54,055 nucleotides of DNA from Aliivibrio sp. (GTDB lineage: Bacteria; Pseudomonadota; Gammaproteobacteria; Enterobacterales; Vibrionaceae), in the NCBI GenBank assembly GCA_024206155.1, contig JAAGZR010000052.1, forward strand, positions 1 through 54,055, written 5' to 3'. This document shows, in pieces, positions 36,465 through 46,661 of this stretch (position 1 is the first letter of the stretch; the number at the start of each line of letters is the position of its first letter). Made by a program: the position numbers and the translations under genes. Below the pieces are notes generated by a model. It worked only from the letters and a program-made list of their open reading frames with translations, had not been told where the DNA came from and did no database searches.

Positions 36465-37712
36465 ATGTCAGATGACTTTCGCAAGCAAGCTCTCCATTAT
36501 CATGCCTATCCAACACCGGGTAAAATTGAAGTTGCATTGACTAAACCTGCAGACACAGTAGAAGATCTTGCGCTGGCGTACAGTCCTGGTGTTGCTGAGC
36601 CTGTACGTGAAATCGCGAAGAATCCAGACGATGTTTATAAATACACATCAAAAGGTAATATGGTTGCGGTGATTTCTAACGGTACCGCTATTCTTGGTTT
36701 AGGTAACTTAGGTCCTTTAGCATCAAAACCGGTTATGGAAGGTAAATCACTGCTTTTCAAACGTTTTGCGGGTTTAGATTCAATTGATATCGAAGTAAAA
36801 CATCGAACTATTGATGAGTTTGTAGATACCGTGGCTAATATTGCAGATACGTTTGGTGGTATTAACCTAGAAGATATCAAAGCCCCTGATTGTTTTGAGA
36901 TTGAGCGTCGTTTAATTGAACGTTGTGATGTACCAGTGTTTCATGATGATCAACATGGTACTGCGATTGTAACAGCAGCTGGTATGCTGAATGCCATTGA
37001 GCTACAAGGTAAGAAACTGGAAGATGCGATCATCGTTTGTCTTGGTGCTGGTGCTGCAGCGGTAGCTTGTATGGAGCTATTAATTAAGTGTGGTGCAATG
37101 CGTGAGAAGATCTACATGCTAGATCGTAAAGGTGTTATCCACACACGCCGTGATGATATTAATGAGTATAAACAATGTTTTGCAAACAATACCGATAAAC
37201 GCACACTTCAAGATGTGATTGAAGGCGCTGATTTATTCTTAGGGGTATCTGGTCCAAACCTATTAGATGCAGAAGATCTAAAATTAATGGCTGATAAGCC
37301 TGTTGTGTTTGCCTGCTCAAACCCAGATCCTGAGATCAAACCTGAATTGGCTCACGAAGTTCGTGAGGATCTAATCATGGGAACGGGGCGTTCAGATTAC
37401 CCGAACCAAGTTAACAATGTACTTTGTTTTCCATTCATTTTCCGTGGTGCGCTAGATGTGCGTGCAAGCGTGATTAATGATGAAATGAAATTGGCGGCGG
37501 TTGAAGCGATTCGTCAGTTAACAAAAGAGCCTGTACCTGCCGAAGTATTAAAAGCCGCAGGGGTTGATACGCTAGAATTTGGTAAAGGTTACATTATTCC
37601 TAAGCCTATGGATCCTCGTTTGCTTCCTCGTGTTGCTAAAGCGGTAGCACAGGCGGCCGTTGATTCAGGCGTAGCTCGTATTGACATGCCAGAAGGCTAT
37701 ATGGAAGCGTAG
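36465..37712 (+). CDS. Malic enzyme, short form
   Basis: A 415-residue enzyme that decarboxylates malate to pyruvate with NAD(P). It has LAYSPGVAEPVREI with the catalytic tyrosine, the malate site GNMVAVISNGTAILGLGNLG, metal ligands E and D in FEIERRL and FHDDQHGTA, and a Rossmann loop VCLGAGAAAVA. It lacks the C-terminal phosphotransacetylase-like domain of E. coli MaeB, so it is a stand-alone enzyme. NAD versus NADP use cannot be told with confidence. A terminator follows at 37735. Confidence 0.93.
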   Translation: MSDDFRKQALHYHAYPTPGKIEVALTKPADTVEDLALAYSPGVAEPVREIAKNPDDVYKYTSKGNMVAVISNGTAILGLGNLGPLASKPVMEGKSLLFKRFAGLDSIDIEVKHRTIDEFVDTVANIADTFGGINLEDIKAPDCFEIERRLIERCDVPVFHDDQHGTAIVTAAGMLNAIELQGKKLEDAIIVCLGAGAAAVACMELLIKCGAMREKIYMLDRKGVIHTRRDDINEYKQCFANNTDKRTLQDVIEGADLFLGVSGPNLLDAEDLKLMADKPVVFACSNPDPEIKPELAHEVREDLIMGTGRSDYPNQVNNVLCFPFIFRGALDVRASVINDEMKLAAVEAIRQLTKEPVPAEVLKAAGVDTLEFGKGYIIPKPMDPRLLPRVAKAVAQAAVDSGVARIDMPEGYMEA

Positions 37713-37734
37713 TTTGCTTTTGTCTTTCTGTTCA

Positions 37735-37777
37735 GAAAAAAGGCTTCCTACATCGCTTGATGAGGAAGCTTTTTTGT
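37735..37777. terminator. Bidirectional terminator between malic enzyme and porin genes
   Basis: An imperfect stem AAGGCTTCCTACATC / GATGAGGAAGCTTTT flanked by an A-run before and a T-run after; it can serve both convergent genes. Confidence 0.82.
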
Positions 37778-37799
37778 TGGGGGGTAGTTACAGGTGTAA

Positions 37800-39059
37800 T
37801 TACCACCAAGCTTCAACTTGGATACCAGCAACGTATTCACCATCGCCTTTTTCACCAAAGGTTGTGCCTTCGTCATCTGTAATGTATGAGCCGTAAACAC
37901 GGATTTCAGGACGAGCCCAGAAACTATCCCCCATTGCCCATGCTTGTGCTACCGTTAATTTGCTACCTGCTTTATCTGTATCATCAGTGAGTGTTTCAGT
38001 GAAATAACCTGCTTCAAAAATAGTGCGCATTGTGTCGTTCCATTTGTACATAGGACGAACAACAACAGAGGCTAATGAGTGAGTTCCTTGATCATAATCA
38101 GAACTTGCATATAACGCCTGATGTCCCATTTCCCACGATTGACCAAAGTTCATTACACCCCAGTTAATTAAGCGGTAACCTGTTACATCATTATTATCAC
38201 CAGAACGGTCAAAATATCCACCGGCACCTAGGCTTGCCATTTGAGCGCCGTAAGAACTTGTACCAAATTGAACAACCGTTTGGTTAAATCCATTGCTTAA
38301 ACCTTGTTGTAAGATTGCAGATAGCAAAACACCATCATCGGCTTTTAGGTTTTGATCATCGCCAGCGGTTGCAAAGTTATATACGGCAGCTATTTCTAAA
38401 GAAGCATCAGCCCAAAGATTTATGTTTGCTAAGCGCATATCAAGAATGTAGGCATTTACCTCTTCTGATTCTTTCCCAATAAGATCCCAAGTAGGTGCAT
38501 CATTAGGATTGCTTCCTGGTTTCCAACCATATTTGTCAGTATCGCTATCTTGAGAACCATTATCCTGAATTAATGCAATCGAGAATTTTTGGCCACCTAC
38601 AGAGATGTTTTCAACACCGCCACCAGTGCCTGATGTGTTTAGGAAGTAGAAATCGGTGATATGAATATCTTTACGTTGATAATAAGTTTTACCAGCCCAA
38701 AGCGTAGCCTCTTTATCAAATGCTAAAACGCCTTTCGCTTTTACTGCAAACTGAGCAACATTGAAATCGCCATCTTCCCAACCGTTAGAACCATCAACGC
38801 CAGATGCAATCATTGACTCTAAACGCCACGTTTTTTCCCCAGTTTCTAGGTCTTGTGCAAAACCAAACTCAGAGTAGTTGTCATTTTCATTGCCTAAACG
38901 TCCTACTTTATTTTTTTCAAATGACAGATCACCATCACCATTACCACTGATGCCAGTACCTGCACGCATGTAACCATTAAAATCAACAGCTGAAGCCGTT
39001 GGAGCAAGCAGGACTGCTGAGATTGTTGCAGCAAGTAAAGTATATTTATTCATCTTCAT
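37800..39059 (-). CDS. Maltoporin-like (LamB-family) outer-membrane porin
   Basis: A 419-residue carbohydrate porin. The signal peptide ends in SASA-VDF (cleavage after residue 24). The mature start VDFNGYMRAGTGIS, the segment VWAGK-type LWAGKTYYQRKDIHITDFYF and the terminal aromatic VEAWW, used for outer-membrane insertion, are typical of LamB. Fits an 18-strand barrel. No mal or other sugar-uptake genes are near, so the sugar is unknown. AAGGAAAAGGGA lies upstream of ATG 39059. A CRP-like site is at 39259. Confidence 0.85.
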   Translation of the reverse strand: MKMNKYTLLAATISAVLLAPTASAVDFNGYMRAGTGISGNGDGDLSFEKNKVGRLGNENDNYSEFGFAQDLETGEKTWRLESMIASGVDGSNGWEDGDFNVAQFAVKAKGVLAFDKEATLWAGKTYYQRKDIHITDFYFLNTSGTGGGVENISVGGQKFSIALIQDNGSQDSDTDKYGWKPGSNPNDAPTWDLIGKESEEVNAYILDMRLANINLWADASLEIAAVYNFATAGDDQNLKADDGVLLSAILQQGLSNGFNQTVVQFGTSSYGAQMASLGAGGYFDRSGDNNDVTGYRLINWGVMNFGQSWEMGHQALYASSDYDQGTHSLASVVVRPMYKWNDTMRTIFEAGYFTETLTDDTDKAGSKLTVAQAWAMGDSFWARPEIRVYGSYITDDEGTTFGEKGDGEYVAGIQVEAWW

Positions 39060-39258
39060 CTTAAATCCCTTTTCCTTTAACAGGATATTTTTATTTAAGA
39101 ATGTTTACTTAACCAAGGCAGTGTAGGGCGGTTTAATAAGCATTCAATTCAGTTGACGAGAAATAGATTAAAAATAAATCACAATGTTGAACTCATCCTT
39201 ATTTTAGAAAGAATAGGGCGTAGAGCTAGGAAGGAGAAAATTTAGGTGCAGGTCGTCT

Positions 39259-39274
39259 GTTGACGATAATCACA
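39259..39274. promoter_or_regulatory. CRP-like site upstream of the porin gene
   Basis: GTTGA-CGATAA-TCACA, followed by TTT, has a perfect right half and a three-of-five left half against TGTGA-N6-TCACA. It lies 200 bases before the porin ATG. Weak candidate for catabolite activation. Confidence 0.35.
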
Positions 39275-39393
39275 TTTGGTAGGAGTGATTGAATATATTT
39301 ATGAGATAAGGCGCACGTAGAAAGATATTTTGAAATTGGAATTAACTAAGAAAAGAGATAAATAAAGAAATAAAGAAAAAACAGGAAATGTGA

Positions 39394-39423
39394 TCTAGCC
39401 AACAGTAGACCTTATTGGCTAGA
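39394..39423 (-). terminator. Hairpin after metJ
   Basis: TCTAGCCAA pairs with TTGGCTAGA across a 12-base loop, 14 bases past the metJ stop. No U-run follows on the minus strand, so termination strength is uncertain. Confidence 0.55.
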
Positions 39424-39436
39424 AAAAGTTCAATAT

Positions 39437-39757
39437 TTACTCGTCGTCAAACGCTTCGAACTCAATGCCCATTGCGGTCATTAATGCTTTTGCTTCTGCA
39501 GGGATATCATCAGGGCGGTCTTTACGCAAATCTTCATCCGTTGGTAAGGGTTGGCCTGTATAAGCGTGAAGGAAAGCCTCACATAATAATTCACTATTCG
39601 TTGCGTGACGTAGGTTACTTACTTGGCGACGCGTGCGTTCATCAGTAAGGATTTGCAGTACCTTTGTTGGAATAGAAACAGTAATTTTTTTTACTTGTTC
39701 GCTTTTTTTACCATGTTCGGCATAAGGACTTAAATAGTCACCATTCCAATCAGCCAT
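39437..39757 (-). CDS. metJ: Methionine repressor MetJ
   Basis: A 106-residue ribbon-helix-helix repressor that uses S-adenosylmethionine as corepressor. The DNA-contacting strand is [12 protein letters not shown] (about 22-34) and the helices are [29 protein letters not shown]. It is divergent from metB, with tandem MET boxes in the 184-base gap, so it controls metBL and likely itself. Confidence 0.96.
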   Translation of the reverse strand: MADWNGDYLSPYAEHGKKSEQVKKITVSIPTKVLQILTDERTRRQVSNLRHATNSELLCEAFLHAYTGQPLPTDEDLRKDRPDDIPAEAKALMTAMGIEFEAFDDE

Positions 39758-39831
39758 TATTCACCTTCGTTCAGAATTATTGATGTTGAGTTAGAGTCTC
39801 TAATTCTAGCGATATTTACGGCTATAAGCAA

Positions 39832-39863
39832 AGATATATAGACGTCTAGAAGTATTGACGTCT
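39832..39863. promoter_or_regulatory. Tandem MET boxes (MetJ operator)
   Basis: Four consecutive 8-mers: AGATATAT, AGACGTCT (perfect), AGAAGTAT and TGACGTCT (7 of 8). They lie between metJ and metB, 79 bases before metB. This is the expected tandem array for cooperative MetJ binding. Confidence 0.88.
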
Positions 39864-39941
39864 CATTTTGTGATGGTAAAGTAGAAGAATATAACTTATG
39901 GATTAGATTATACCACTGCTTAGCAGTTTGGAAGGGAAATT

Positions 39942-41108
39942 ATGAGCGAGAGAAAACCGGCAACTATTGCAGTTCGTACTGGCATTGAAAGCGATTCACA
40001 ACATAATGCGGTTGTGCCTCCTATCTACTTATCAACTAACTACAGCTTCCCTGAATTTGGTGATGTACCAAAGTACGATTATGCTCGCTCAGGAAACCCA
40101 ACTCGAACACAACTAGAGACCACCTTATCTGATTTAGAGTGTGGTGCAGGTGCGGTTGTGACAAATTGCGGAACTTCAGCACTTAATCTTATGGTTTCAG
40201 CTCTGCTTGGTCCTGATGATCTTATTGTTGCCCCTCATGACTGTTATGGCGGAACGTATCGCTTATTTAACACTCGCGCGAATAAAGGTGACTTCCAAAC
40301 CTTATTTGTCGATCAATCGGATACCGAGGCCTTAGATGCCGCCATTGCTAAAAAGCCTAAACTAATTTTATTAGAGACCCCTTCTAATCCATTAGTTCGA
40401 GTGGTAGATATTGCTGAAATTTGTCAAAAAGCCGCAAAAGTAGGTGCTTTAGTTGCTGTTGATAATACTTTCCTTTCTCCTGTCTTACAGCAACCTTTAA
40501 CTCTTGGTGCTGACTTTGTTCTTCACTCGACAACTAAATACATTAATGGTCATTCTGATGTTGTTGGTGGCGTATTAATCGCAAAAACACAAACGCACGC
40601 AGATGAGCTCGCATGGTGGGGTAATTGCATTGGCGCAACAGGCACTGCATTTGATAGCTACTTAACCTTACGTGGTATTCGTACCTTAGGTGCTCGTATG
40701 CGAGTGCATGAAGAGAATGCAATGGAGGTGCTTAAGTGTCTTCAAGAAGAAGCATTAGTAGGCACAATTTATCACCCGAGTTTACCTGAACATCCTGGCC
40801 ATGATATTGCTAAACGCCAACAAGCAGGATTTGGTGCAATGTTAAGCTTTGAGTTAAATGGGTCATTAGAGCAACTAAAAGTGTTTGTAAAAGAGCTTAA
40901 ATATTTCTCTTTAGCGGAATCACTTGGTGGAGTAGAGAGTCTCATTGCCCATCCGGGTACCATGACCCATAGAGCAATGTCTGATGAAGCGCAAGCAGAA
41001 GCTGGATTGGCTCCAACACTATTACGTATTTCCGTTGGATTAGAAGACAGCCGAGATCTGATTGCCGATCTTAAACAAGCCTTCCTTGTAGCAGCAGGAG
41101 TGAAATAA
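39942..41108 (+). CDS. metB: Cystathionine gamma-synthase
   Basis: A 388-residue PLP enzyme that joins cysteine with an O-acylhomoserine on the way to methionine. It has YDYARSGNPTR, the cofactor DNTFLSPVLQQPL, and the PLP lysine in LHSTTKYINGHSDVVGG. Overlaps the metL start by one base (TAATG), so translation is coupled. Under MetJ control by the adjacent operator. Confidence 0.95.
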   Translation: MSERKPATIAVRTGIESDSQHNAVVPPIYLSTNYSFPEFGDVPKYDYARSGNPTRTQLETTLSDLECGAGAVVTNCGTSALNLMVSALLGPDDLIVAPHDCYGGTYRLFNTRANKGDFQTLFVDQSDTEALDAAIAKKPKLILLETPSNPLVRVVDIAEICQKAAKVGALVAVDNTFLSPVLQQPLTLGADFVLHSTTKYINGHSDVVGGVLIAKTQTHADELAWWGNCIGATGTAFDSYLTLRGIRTLGARMRVHEENAMEVLKCLQEEALVGTIYHPSLPEHPGHDIAKRQQAGFGAMLSFELNGSLEQLKVFVKELKYFSLAESLGGVESLIAHPGTMTHRAMSDEAQAEAGLAPTLLRISVGLEDSRDLIADLKQAFLVAAGVK

Positions 41109-43525
41109 TGACAGGAGTCGTCACGCGCCAGTTACATAAATTTGGTGGTAGTAGCCTTGCTGACCCAGAGTGTTACCGTCGTGTAGCTACCATATTAAAA
41201 GAATATTCTCATGATCACGATTTAGTGGTTGTCTCTGCTGCGGGTAATACAACGAACCGAATTTTAGAATGGTTTGAGGCACTATCAAAAGATGGTCGCC
41301 TTGCACATGAAGTATTGGGATCCTTACGCCAATACCAACAAGGTTTAGTCTCTGAATTATTGACCGTTGAAAATGCAGAGCCATTACTTGAGGATCTGCA
41401 TAAGGAATTGGTCGCTATTGGTCAATTACATGCTCCTTTGACAGAAGTTCAGCAAGCGGATGTACTTGGTCATGGTGAAGTATGGTCTTCAAGATTGCTT
41501 GCTGCTTATTTAAATCAAATTGATCTACAAGCTACTCCGCTCGATTCTCGTACTTTTTTACGCGCAGAGCGAGCTGCTCAGCCAGAGGTCGATCGCACAC
41601 ATTCTTGGCCATTATTTAAAGAGCAAATTGCTCAGCATCCTCATGGACGTATTGTGATCACCGGATTTATGGCTCGCGATCAAAAAGGAGATACCGTTCT
41701 GCTTGGTCGTAATGGTTCAGACTATTCAGCAACCGTCATAGGCGCATTAGCTGAAGTTTCTCGCGTTACCATTTGGAGCGATGTTGCTGGGGTATTTAGT
41801 GCCGATCCTCGTAAAGTTGACGATGCGTGTTTATTGCCATTACTTCGTTTAGATGAAGCGAGTGAGTTAGCTCGATTAGCCGCTCCAGTATTGCACAGTC
41901 GAACATTGCAACCTGTGGCTCAGAGTGCGCTTGATTTAAGTTTACGCTGCAGTTATCAACCAGAATCTGGTTCAACTAGAATTGAGCGAGTATTAGCTTC
42001 AGGGCGTGGAGCTAAAATTGTTACGTCACTTGAAGAAGTGTATTTAATTCAATTAGGCTTTGGTCGAGGACAAGATTTTGAACGTGCGAAACAAGAGGTA
42101 CTTTCCCTTCTTACTCGCTCTCAGCTTCAGCCTTTGGCTTTAGAAGCGCAAGCGGATCAATTTACATTATTACTTGCTTATACCTCTGAAGTCGTCAATG
42201 AAGCATTAGACGTATTACAGAGCTCTGCCGTTCATGCTGAGATTAAACTCAAAGAAGGCTATTCGATGATCGCTGCCGTTGGGGCTGGCGTGACAAGCAA
42301 TGCTATTCATAGCCATGGTTTCTACCATCAGCTAAAAAACTGTCCACTTGAGTTTGTGTGCGAATCAGAATCTGGGTTAAGTTTGGTGGCGATATTACGC
42401 ACGCTAGATACTGCACCGGTGATCAATGGGATTCATACACATTTATTTCAGGCTCAAAAGCGGGTAGCACTGGTTTTATGTGGGCATGGCAACATTGGAT
42501 CTCAGTGGTTATCTCTGTTTACTCAACAAAAACGTAATCTTGAAAAGCGTCATGGGATGCAGTTTTCTCTTGTCGGCGTAATTGATCGTCACCGCCATTG
42601 GCTGGATTTTGATGGGCTAGAGAGCGCTGCGATAACGAAACGCTTTGATGATGAAGCGATTGCCTATCAAGAATTTTCTTGGATAGACCAGCTTGGTGCA
42701 ATACAAGGTTACGATGATGTGGTGGTATTAGATGTCACAGCAAGTGCCGAGCTATCACAGCAATATATAAAAATTGCAGAGCAAGGTATTCATCTTATTT
42801 CTGCTAATAAAGTTGCAGGCTCAGCACCAAGCGATGAATATCAAGCCGTGATTGATGCATTTGCTAAAACAGGTCGTCATTGGTTATATAATGCAACCGT
42901 TGGTGCAGGCCTTCCGATTAATCACACGGTAAGAGATTTACGAGAAAGTGGTGACGAGATCCTTGCGTTATCCGGTATTTTTTCAGGTACCTTATCTTGG
43001 TTATTTCAGCAGTATAATGGTGATGTGCCGTTTACAGAGTTAGTTGATCTTGCATGGCAGCAAGGATTGACGGAACCAGATCCAAGAAACGATTTAGATG
43101 GCTCTGATGTCATGAGAAAGCTAGTTATCTTAGCTCGAGAGGCAGGATTAAAAATTGAACCGACTCAAGTTAAAGTCGAATCTTTAGTGCCTACTGAATT
43201 AAAAGAAGTCAGCTTAGACGATTTCTTATCAAAAGGAGAACTCATTAATATAGAGTTGCTTGAACGCTTAGATAAAGCCAAAAAAGAACAGAAAGTATTA
43301 CGTTATGTTGCTCGTTTAAATAAAGATGGCAGTGCGACAGTAGGCATTGAGGCCTTGTCTGAATACCATGCTTTAGCCAATTTATTACCTTGCGACAACA
43401 TCTTTGCTATTGAAAGTAAATGGTATAAAGATAATCCATTAGTTATTCGAGGGCCGGGTGCAGGAAGAGAGGTGACTGCTGGAGCTATCCAGTCAGATTT
43501 AAATCGTATTTCTGTGCTTTTTTAA
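41108..43525 (+). CDS. metL: Bifunctional aspartokinase II / homoserine dehydrogenase II
   Basis: An 805-residue fusion. The N-terminal aspartokinase has KFGGSSLADP (phosphate loop) and LLGRNGSDYSATVIGAL. A regulatory ACT-like linker is at about 310-450. The C-terminal homoserine dehydrogenase starts near 455 with the NAD loop LVLCGHGNIGSQWL and has LISANKVAGS, the GAGLPI segment and GTLSWLF. Co-transcription with metB and the MetJ operator identify the methionine-controlled isozyme rather than ThrA. Confidence 0.95.
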   Translation: MTGVVTRQLHKFGGSSLADPECYRRVATILKEYSHDHDLVVVSAAGNTTNRILEWFEALSKDGRLAHEVLGSLRQYQQGLVSELLTVENAEPLLEDLHKELVAIGQLHAPLTEVQQADVLGHGEVWSSRLLAAYLNQIDLQATPLDSRTFLRAERAAQPEVDRTHSWPLFKEQIAQHPHGRIVITGFMARDQKGDTVLLGRNGSDYSATVIGALAEVSRVTIWSDVAGVFSADPRKVDDACLLPLLRLDEASELARLAAPVLHSRTLQPVAQSALDLSLRCSYQPESGSTRIERVLASGRGAKIVTSLEEVYLIQLGFGRGQDFERAKQEVLSLLTRSQLQPLALEAQADQFTLLLAYTSEVVNEALDVLQSSAVHAEIKLKEGYSMIAAVGAGVTSNAIHSHGFYHQLKNCPLEFVCESESGLSLVAILRTLDTAPVINGIHTHLFQAQKRVALVLCGHGNIGSQWLSLFTQQKRNLEKRHGMQFSLVGVIDRHRHWLDFDGLESAAITKRFDDEAIAYQEFSWIDQLGAIQGYDDVVVLDVTASAELSQQYIKIAEQGIHLISANKVAGSAPSDEYQAVIDAFAKTGRHWLYNATVGAGLPINHTVRDLRESGDEILALSGIFSGTLSWLFQQYNGDVPFTELVDLAWQQGLTEPDPRNDLDGSDVMRKLVILAREAGLKIEPTQVKVESLVPTELKEVSLDDFLSKGELINIELLERLDKAKKEQKVLRYVARLNKDGSATVGIEALSEYHALANLLPCDNIFAIESKWYKDNPLVIRGPGAGREVTAGAIQSDLNRISVLF

Positions 43526-43553
43526 TACCTCAAAGAACCGTCTTATTATTTGA

Positions 43554-43578
43554 GCCATGTTATATAACATGGTTTTTT
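43554..43578 (+). terminator. Terminator after metL
   Basis: CCATGTTA pairs with TAACATGG around a 2-base AT centre (effectively a 4-base loop), followed by TTTTTT. Confidence 0.88.
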
Positions 43579-43690
43579 CATTGTAAAAAAACGGATTTAA
43601 CGCGGTTTTAGGTTATTTTATGTTTTTTATCAGGCCTTTTTTTTGTAGGGGGGTAGCTGTAATTAAGTTAAATTAAGCATAAATTAAAAT

Positions 43691-44490
43691 ATGTTGCATA
43701 ATATGGATTTTGTAAATTTATTCAGTGATGATGACCTTGAGTTGGCTAGCATATATACGATAAGTGGTTCAAAAATAACAATAATAAGCGTAGCCACTGA
43801 TTCTTTAGCTATTAATTTTTTGAATTATTTATTCGTCACGGAAGAGGCATGCAACCGACACAACGAGCTCGTCAACTATTTGCTCCAATGCGCCAGGCAT
43901 TACAATTAGTAAAAAATGAATTGCCAAGCTCTACATTCCCTCCTGAAACTTCAGCAAGACAATTTAAACTCTCTATTTCCAGTCCATTGGACATTCGTTT
44001 TGCTCCGCGTCTTATGCGAGAGATTCAACAAAAAGCGCCCTATATAAACCTTAAGCTGTCTGGTGAGCATGAATCTGATATCGCTCAAAAATTACGTTAC
44101 TAAGAAATCTATTTCGTTATTGATTATGTGTGCTTTTATGAGCCGGGATACATGAGTACCGGACTATTTACTGATGAACTTGTGGTGGTAACCTCTGTTA
44201 ATCACCCTAGAATTCAAGGGTGATTAACAAAAGAACAATTGGCGAGTGAGAAACACGCTGTGCCAGCTCGTCTTGATAATACCAAAGGTTTTGCCGATCA
44301 TATTTACATGGAGCCAATTTATGAGCAAACTTATGAAGGGGCGAGTATTAGCAACATTCTTTATGTAGTTTCTCAATCAGAGTTGATTACCGTAGCACCA
44401 CGATGGCTAGTAAACTCAATGCCAAACCGTGCTCAGTTATCGATTCTTGACTTACCATTAGAATCAAAAAGTATCAGTGGCATCAAGTAA
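43691..44490 (+). pseudogene. leuO: Decayed leuO (LysR-type regulator)
   Basis: Remnant of the LysR-family regulator LeuO. In the frame of 43849 one reads ELFIRHGRGMQPTQRARQLF, RQALQLVKNELPSS, SSPLDIRFAPRLM, LFTDELVVVTSVNHPRIQG and ILYVVSQSELITVAPRWLV, which line up with E. coli LeuO throughout. Damage: the N-terminal helix-turn-helix is unrecognisable and the start (MLHNMDFVN) is in another frame, joined near 43820 where a TAA also occurs in the main frame. Two in-frame stops follow (TAA 44101, TGA 44221), and about the last 30 residues are missing after ISGIK. Position upstream of an acyl-CoA ligase and ilvIH is the vibrio location of leuO, as I recall it. Confidence 0.9.
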
Positions 44491-44752
44491 AGTTATGATG
44501 TTTTAGTTTACGGTATTAAAAAATAGTATAAGTATTTAGGCAGTGTATTTACACTGCCTTTTTTGACGGTGAACATACGATATAAATGAAATGTAGCTTT
44601 TAAATAATTAAATTGTTAATAGGACACTCGTGAAATGGGTTTCACACAACAATACTTACATTTTATACAGAGAAACAGTTGCCTTTTTTGAAACCAATTG
44701 TACACTTTGTGCAGATTATAGCTTACAACTGTAAGCCAGAAGGTGATTCGAG

Positions 44753-46600
44753 ATGACTATTCAAAACCTACATATTGTAAAAGAGATCCGCCAGCATATT
44801 GCTAATAAGCCAAATACTACCGCATTGCGTGAACGTAAATGCAGTATTTTAATTGATACTGAATGCGAAGCGTGGAGTGATATTACTTGGGGGCAATTTG
44901 GTGAGCAAATGGATACATTATCATTAGCTCTATTAGCTCATGGATTGAAGGTACAAGAAAAGGTAGGGATATTCTCTAATAATATGCCTCGTTGGACGGT
45001 TGCTGACTTTGCAACGATGCAATTGCGTTCTGTACCTGTACCTATTTATCCGACAAATACACCAACTCAAGCGGCTTACATTATAAATGACGCTGATATT
45101 CGTATTTTATTTGTTGGTGAACAAGCTCAATATAATGCAGCTGTTGTTATTTTTGATCAGTGCCCGCAATTAACTCATATTGTTGCATTAAGCGATGATA
45201 TTGATCTTAATGATCATGAAGCCGGCATATCATGGAATGACTTTATTGCAAAAGCAGGTGTGAGCCATCAAGAAGAACTACAAACACGCCTTGATAATGC
45301 AAAAATGGATGACTTATTAACGTTAATTTATACCTCAGGGACGACAGGAGAGCCTAAAGGTGTAATGCTAGATTATGTGAATATTTCTTCGCAGTTAGAT
45401 GGACATAACACGCGTTTAGCGTTAAGTGATAAAGATGTTTCTTTGTGTTTTTTACCTTTATCTCATGTATTTGAGCGCGCATGGACGTTCTATGTGCTTT
45501 ATAAAGGTGCAACAAATTGCTACCTGCCAAATACAAACTTAATCAAAGAAGCATTGATAGAAGTTAAACCAACAGTAATGTGTGCTGTACCTCGTTTTTA
45601 TGAAAAGATTTTCTCAACGGTCCATGAAAAAGTCTCTCGAGCACCAGCTCATCGAAAGGTGATGTTCACTTGGGCTGTAAACATGGGGGCTAAGATGTCT
45701 ACGTGTCAGCAAGAGCAACGCGAGCCATCATGGTTACTTAAACAATCACATAAGATTGCAGATAAACTAGTACTGTCAAAACTACGCCTGATTTTAGGCG
45801 GTAAGATCAACTTCATGCCATGTGGTGGTGCAAAATTAGATGCGACAATTGGGCGTTTCTTCCATGCACTTGGCGTAAATGTAAAATTAGGTTACGGCAT
45901 GACTGAAACCACAGCGACGATCTCATGCTGGGAAGACGGTAAATTCCATCCGGATTCTATTGGAACATTAATGCCTGGTGCCGAAGTTAAAATTGGTGAG
46001 AGCAGTGAAATCCTTGTTCGTGGTCCAATGGTAATGAAGGGGTATTACAATAAACCTGAAGAGACAGAAAGTAACTTTACAGAAGACGGTTTCTTAAAAA
46101 CGGGTGATGCGGGTGAGTTTGACGCAGAAGGTAACTTATATATCACTGACAGAATTAAAGAGTTAATGAAAACGTCTGGTGGTAAATATATTGCACCGCA
46201 AGTGATTGAAGGTGCCATTGGTAAAGATCACTTCATTGAACAAATCGCAGTTATTGCAGATACTCGTAAATTCGTATCTGCACTTATTGTTCCTTGCTAC
46301 GAAGCTCTAGAAGAGTATGCCAAAGAACTAAATATTGCTTACCATGACCGTATGGAATTAATAAAACACAGTGAAATCGTAGAGATGCTTGAAAAGCGCG
46401 TAGCACACTTACAAAAAGAATTAGCTCGTTTTGAACAAGTTAAAAAGTTTACCTTATTATCTAAAGAGTTTTCGATGGATAAAGGTGAGTTAACACCAAC
46501 TCAAAAATTACGTCGTAAAGTAATCAATGAACGTTATCAAGATGAGATTGAAGAAATGTACGATGAGAAAAAAGATCAAAAAGGGAAGAAAGATAAATAA
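44753..46600 (+). CDS. Long-chain acyl-CoA synthetase (AMP-forming)
   Basis: A 615-residue ANL-superfamily enzyme that activates fatty acids with ATP and CoA. It has the P-loop [13 protein letters not shown] near 200, the adenine motif [14 protein letters not shown] near 383, the A8 hinge [21 protein letters not shown] and a basic C-terminal tail ([10 protein letters not shown]). It resembles the COG1022 / FAA1 type rather than E. coli FadD. Between leuO and ilvIH as in V. cholerae, from memory. Exact fatty-acid range unknown. Confidence 0.88.
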   Translation: MTIQNLHIVKEIRQHIANKPNTTALRERKCSILIDTECEAWSDITWGQFGEQMDTLSLALLAHGLKVQEKVGIFSNNMPRWTVADFATMQLRSVPVPIYPTNTPTQAAYIINDADIRILFVGEQAQYNAAVVIFDQCPQLTHIVALSDDIDLNDHEAGISWNDFIAKAGVSHQEELQTRLDNAKMDDLLTLIYTSGTTGEPKGVMLDYVNISSQLDGHNTRLALSDKDVSLCFLPLSHVFERAWTFYVLYKGATNCYLPNTNLIKEALIEVKPTVMCAVPRFYEKIFSTVHEKVSRAPAHRKVMFTWAVNMGAKMSTCQQEQREPSWLLKQSHKIADKLVLSKLRLILGGKINFMPCGGAKLDATIGRFFHALGVNVKLGYGMTETTATISCWEDGKFHPDSIGTLMPGAEVKIGESSEILVRGPMVMKGYYNKPEETESNFTEDGFLKTGDAGEFDAEGNLYITDRIKELMKTSGGKYIAPQVIEGAIGKDHFIEQIAVIADTRKFVSALIVPCYEALEEYAKELNIAYHDRMELIKHSEIVEMLEKRVAHLQKELARFEQVKKFTLLSKEFSMDKGELTPTQKLRRKVINERYQDEIEEMYDEKKDQKGKKDK

Positions 46601-46632
46601 TAACTAAATTTTATCTTTATGAATTATAAAAG

Positions 46633-46661
46633 AAACCAGTCTTATATAGGCTGGTTTTTTT
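46633..46661 (+). terminator. Terminator after the acyl-CoA synthetase
   Basis: AAACCAG pairs with CTGGTTT across an 11-base loop (with possible inner C-G), then a T-run. Confidence 0.85.

Larger units (their letters stand above)
39060..39436. other. Intergenic region porin-metJ
   Basis: About 377 bases with no convincing ORF. It contains the porin promoter region, a CRP-like site (39259-39274), a purine-rich stretch (39335-39385), and the hairpin 39394-39423 after metJ. Confidence 0.5.

Noticed and set aside
39385-39398. AAATGTGATCTAG as a CRP site
   Set aside because: Only a left half-site; the right half is AACAGTA, and it lies at the metJ 3' hairpin rather than at a promoter.
43691-43909. 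Separate 72-residue gene at the start of the leuO remnant
   Set aside because: Its end runs out of frame into the leuO body and its position matches the lost LeuO N terminus, so it is treated as part of the pseudogene.
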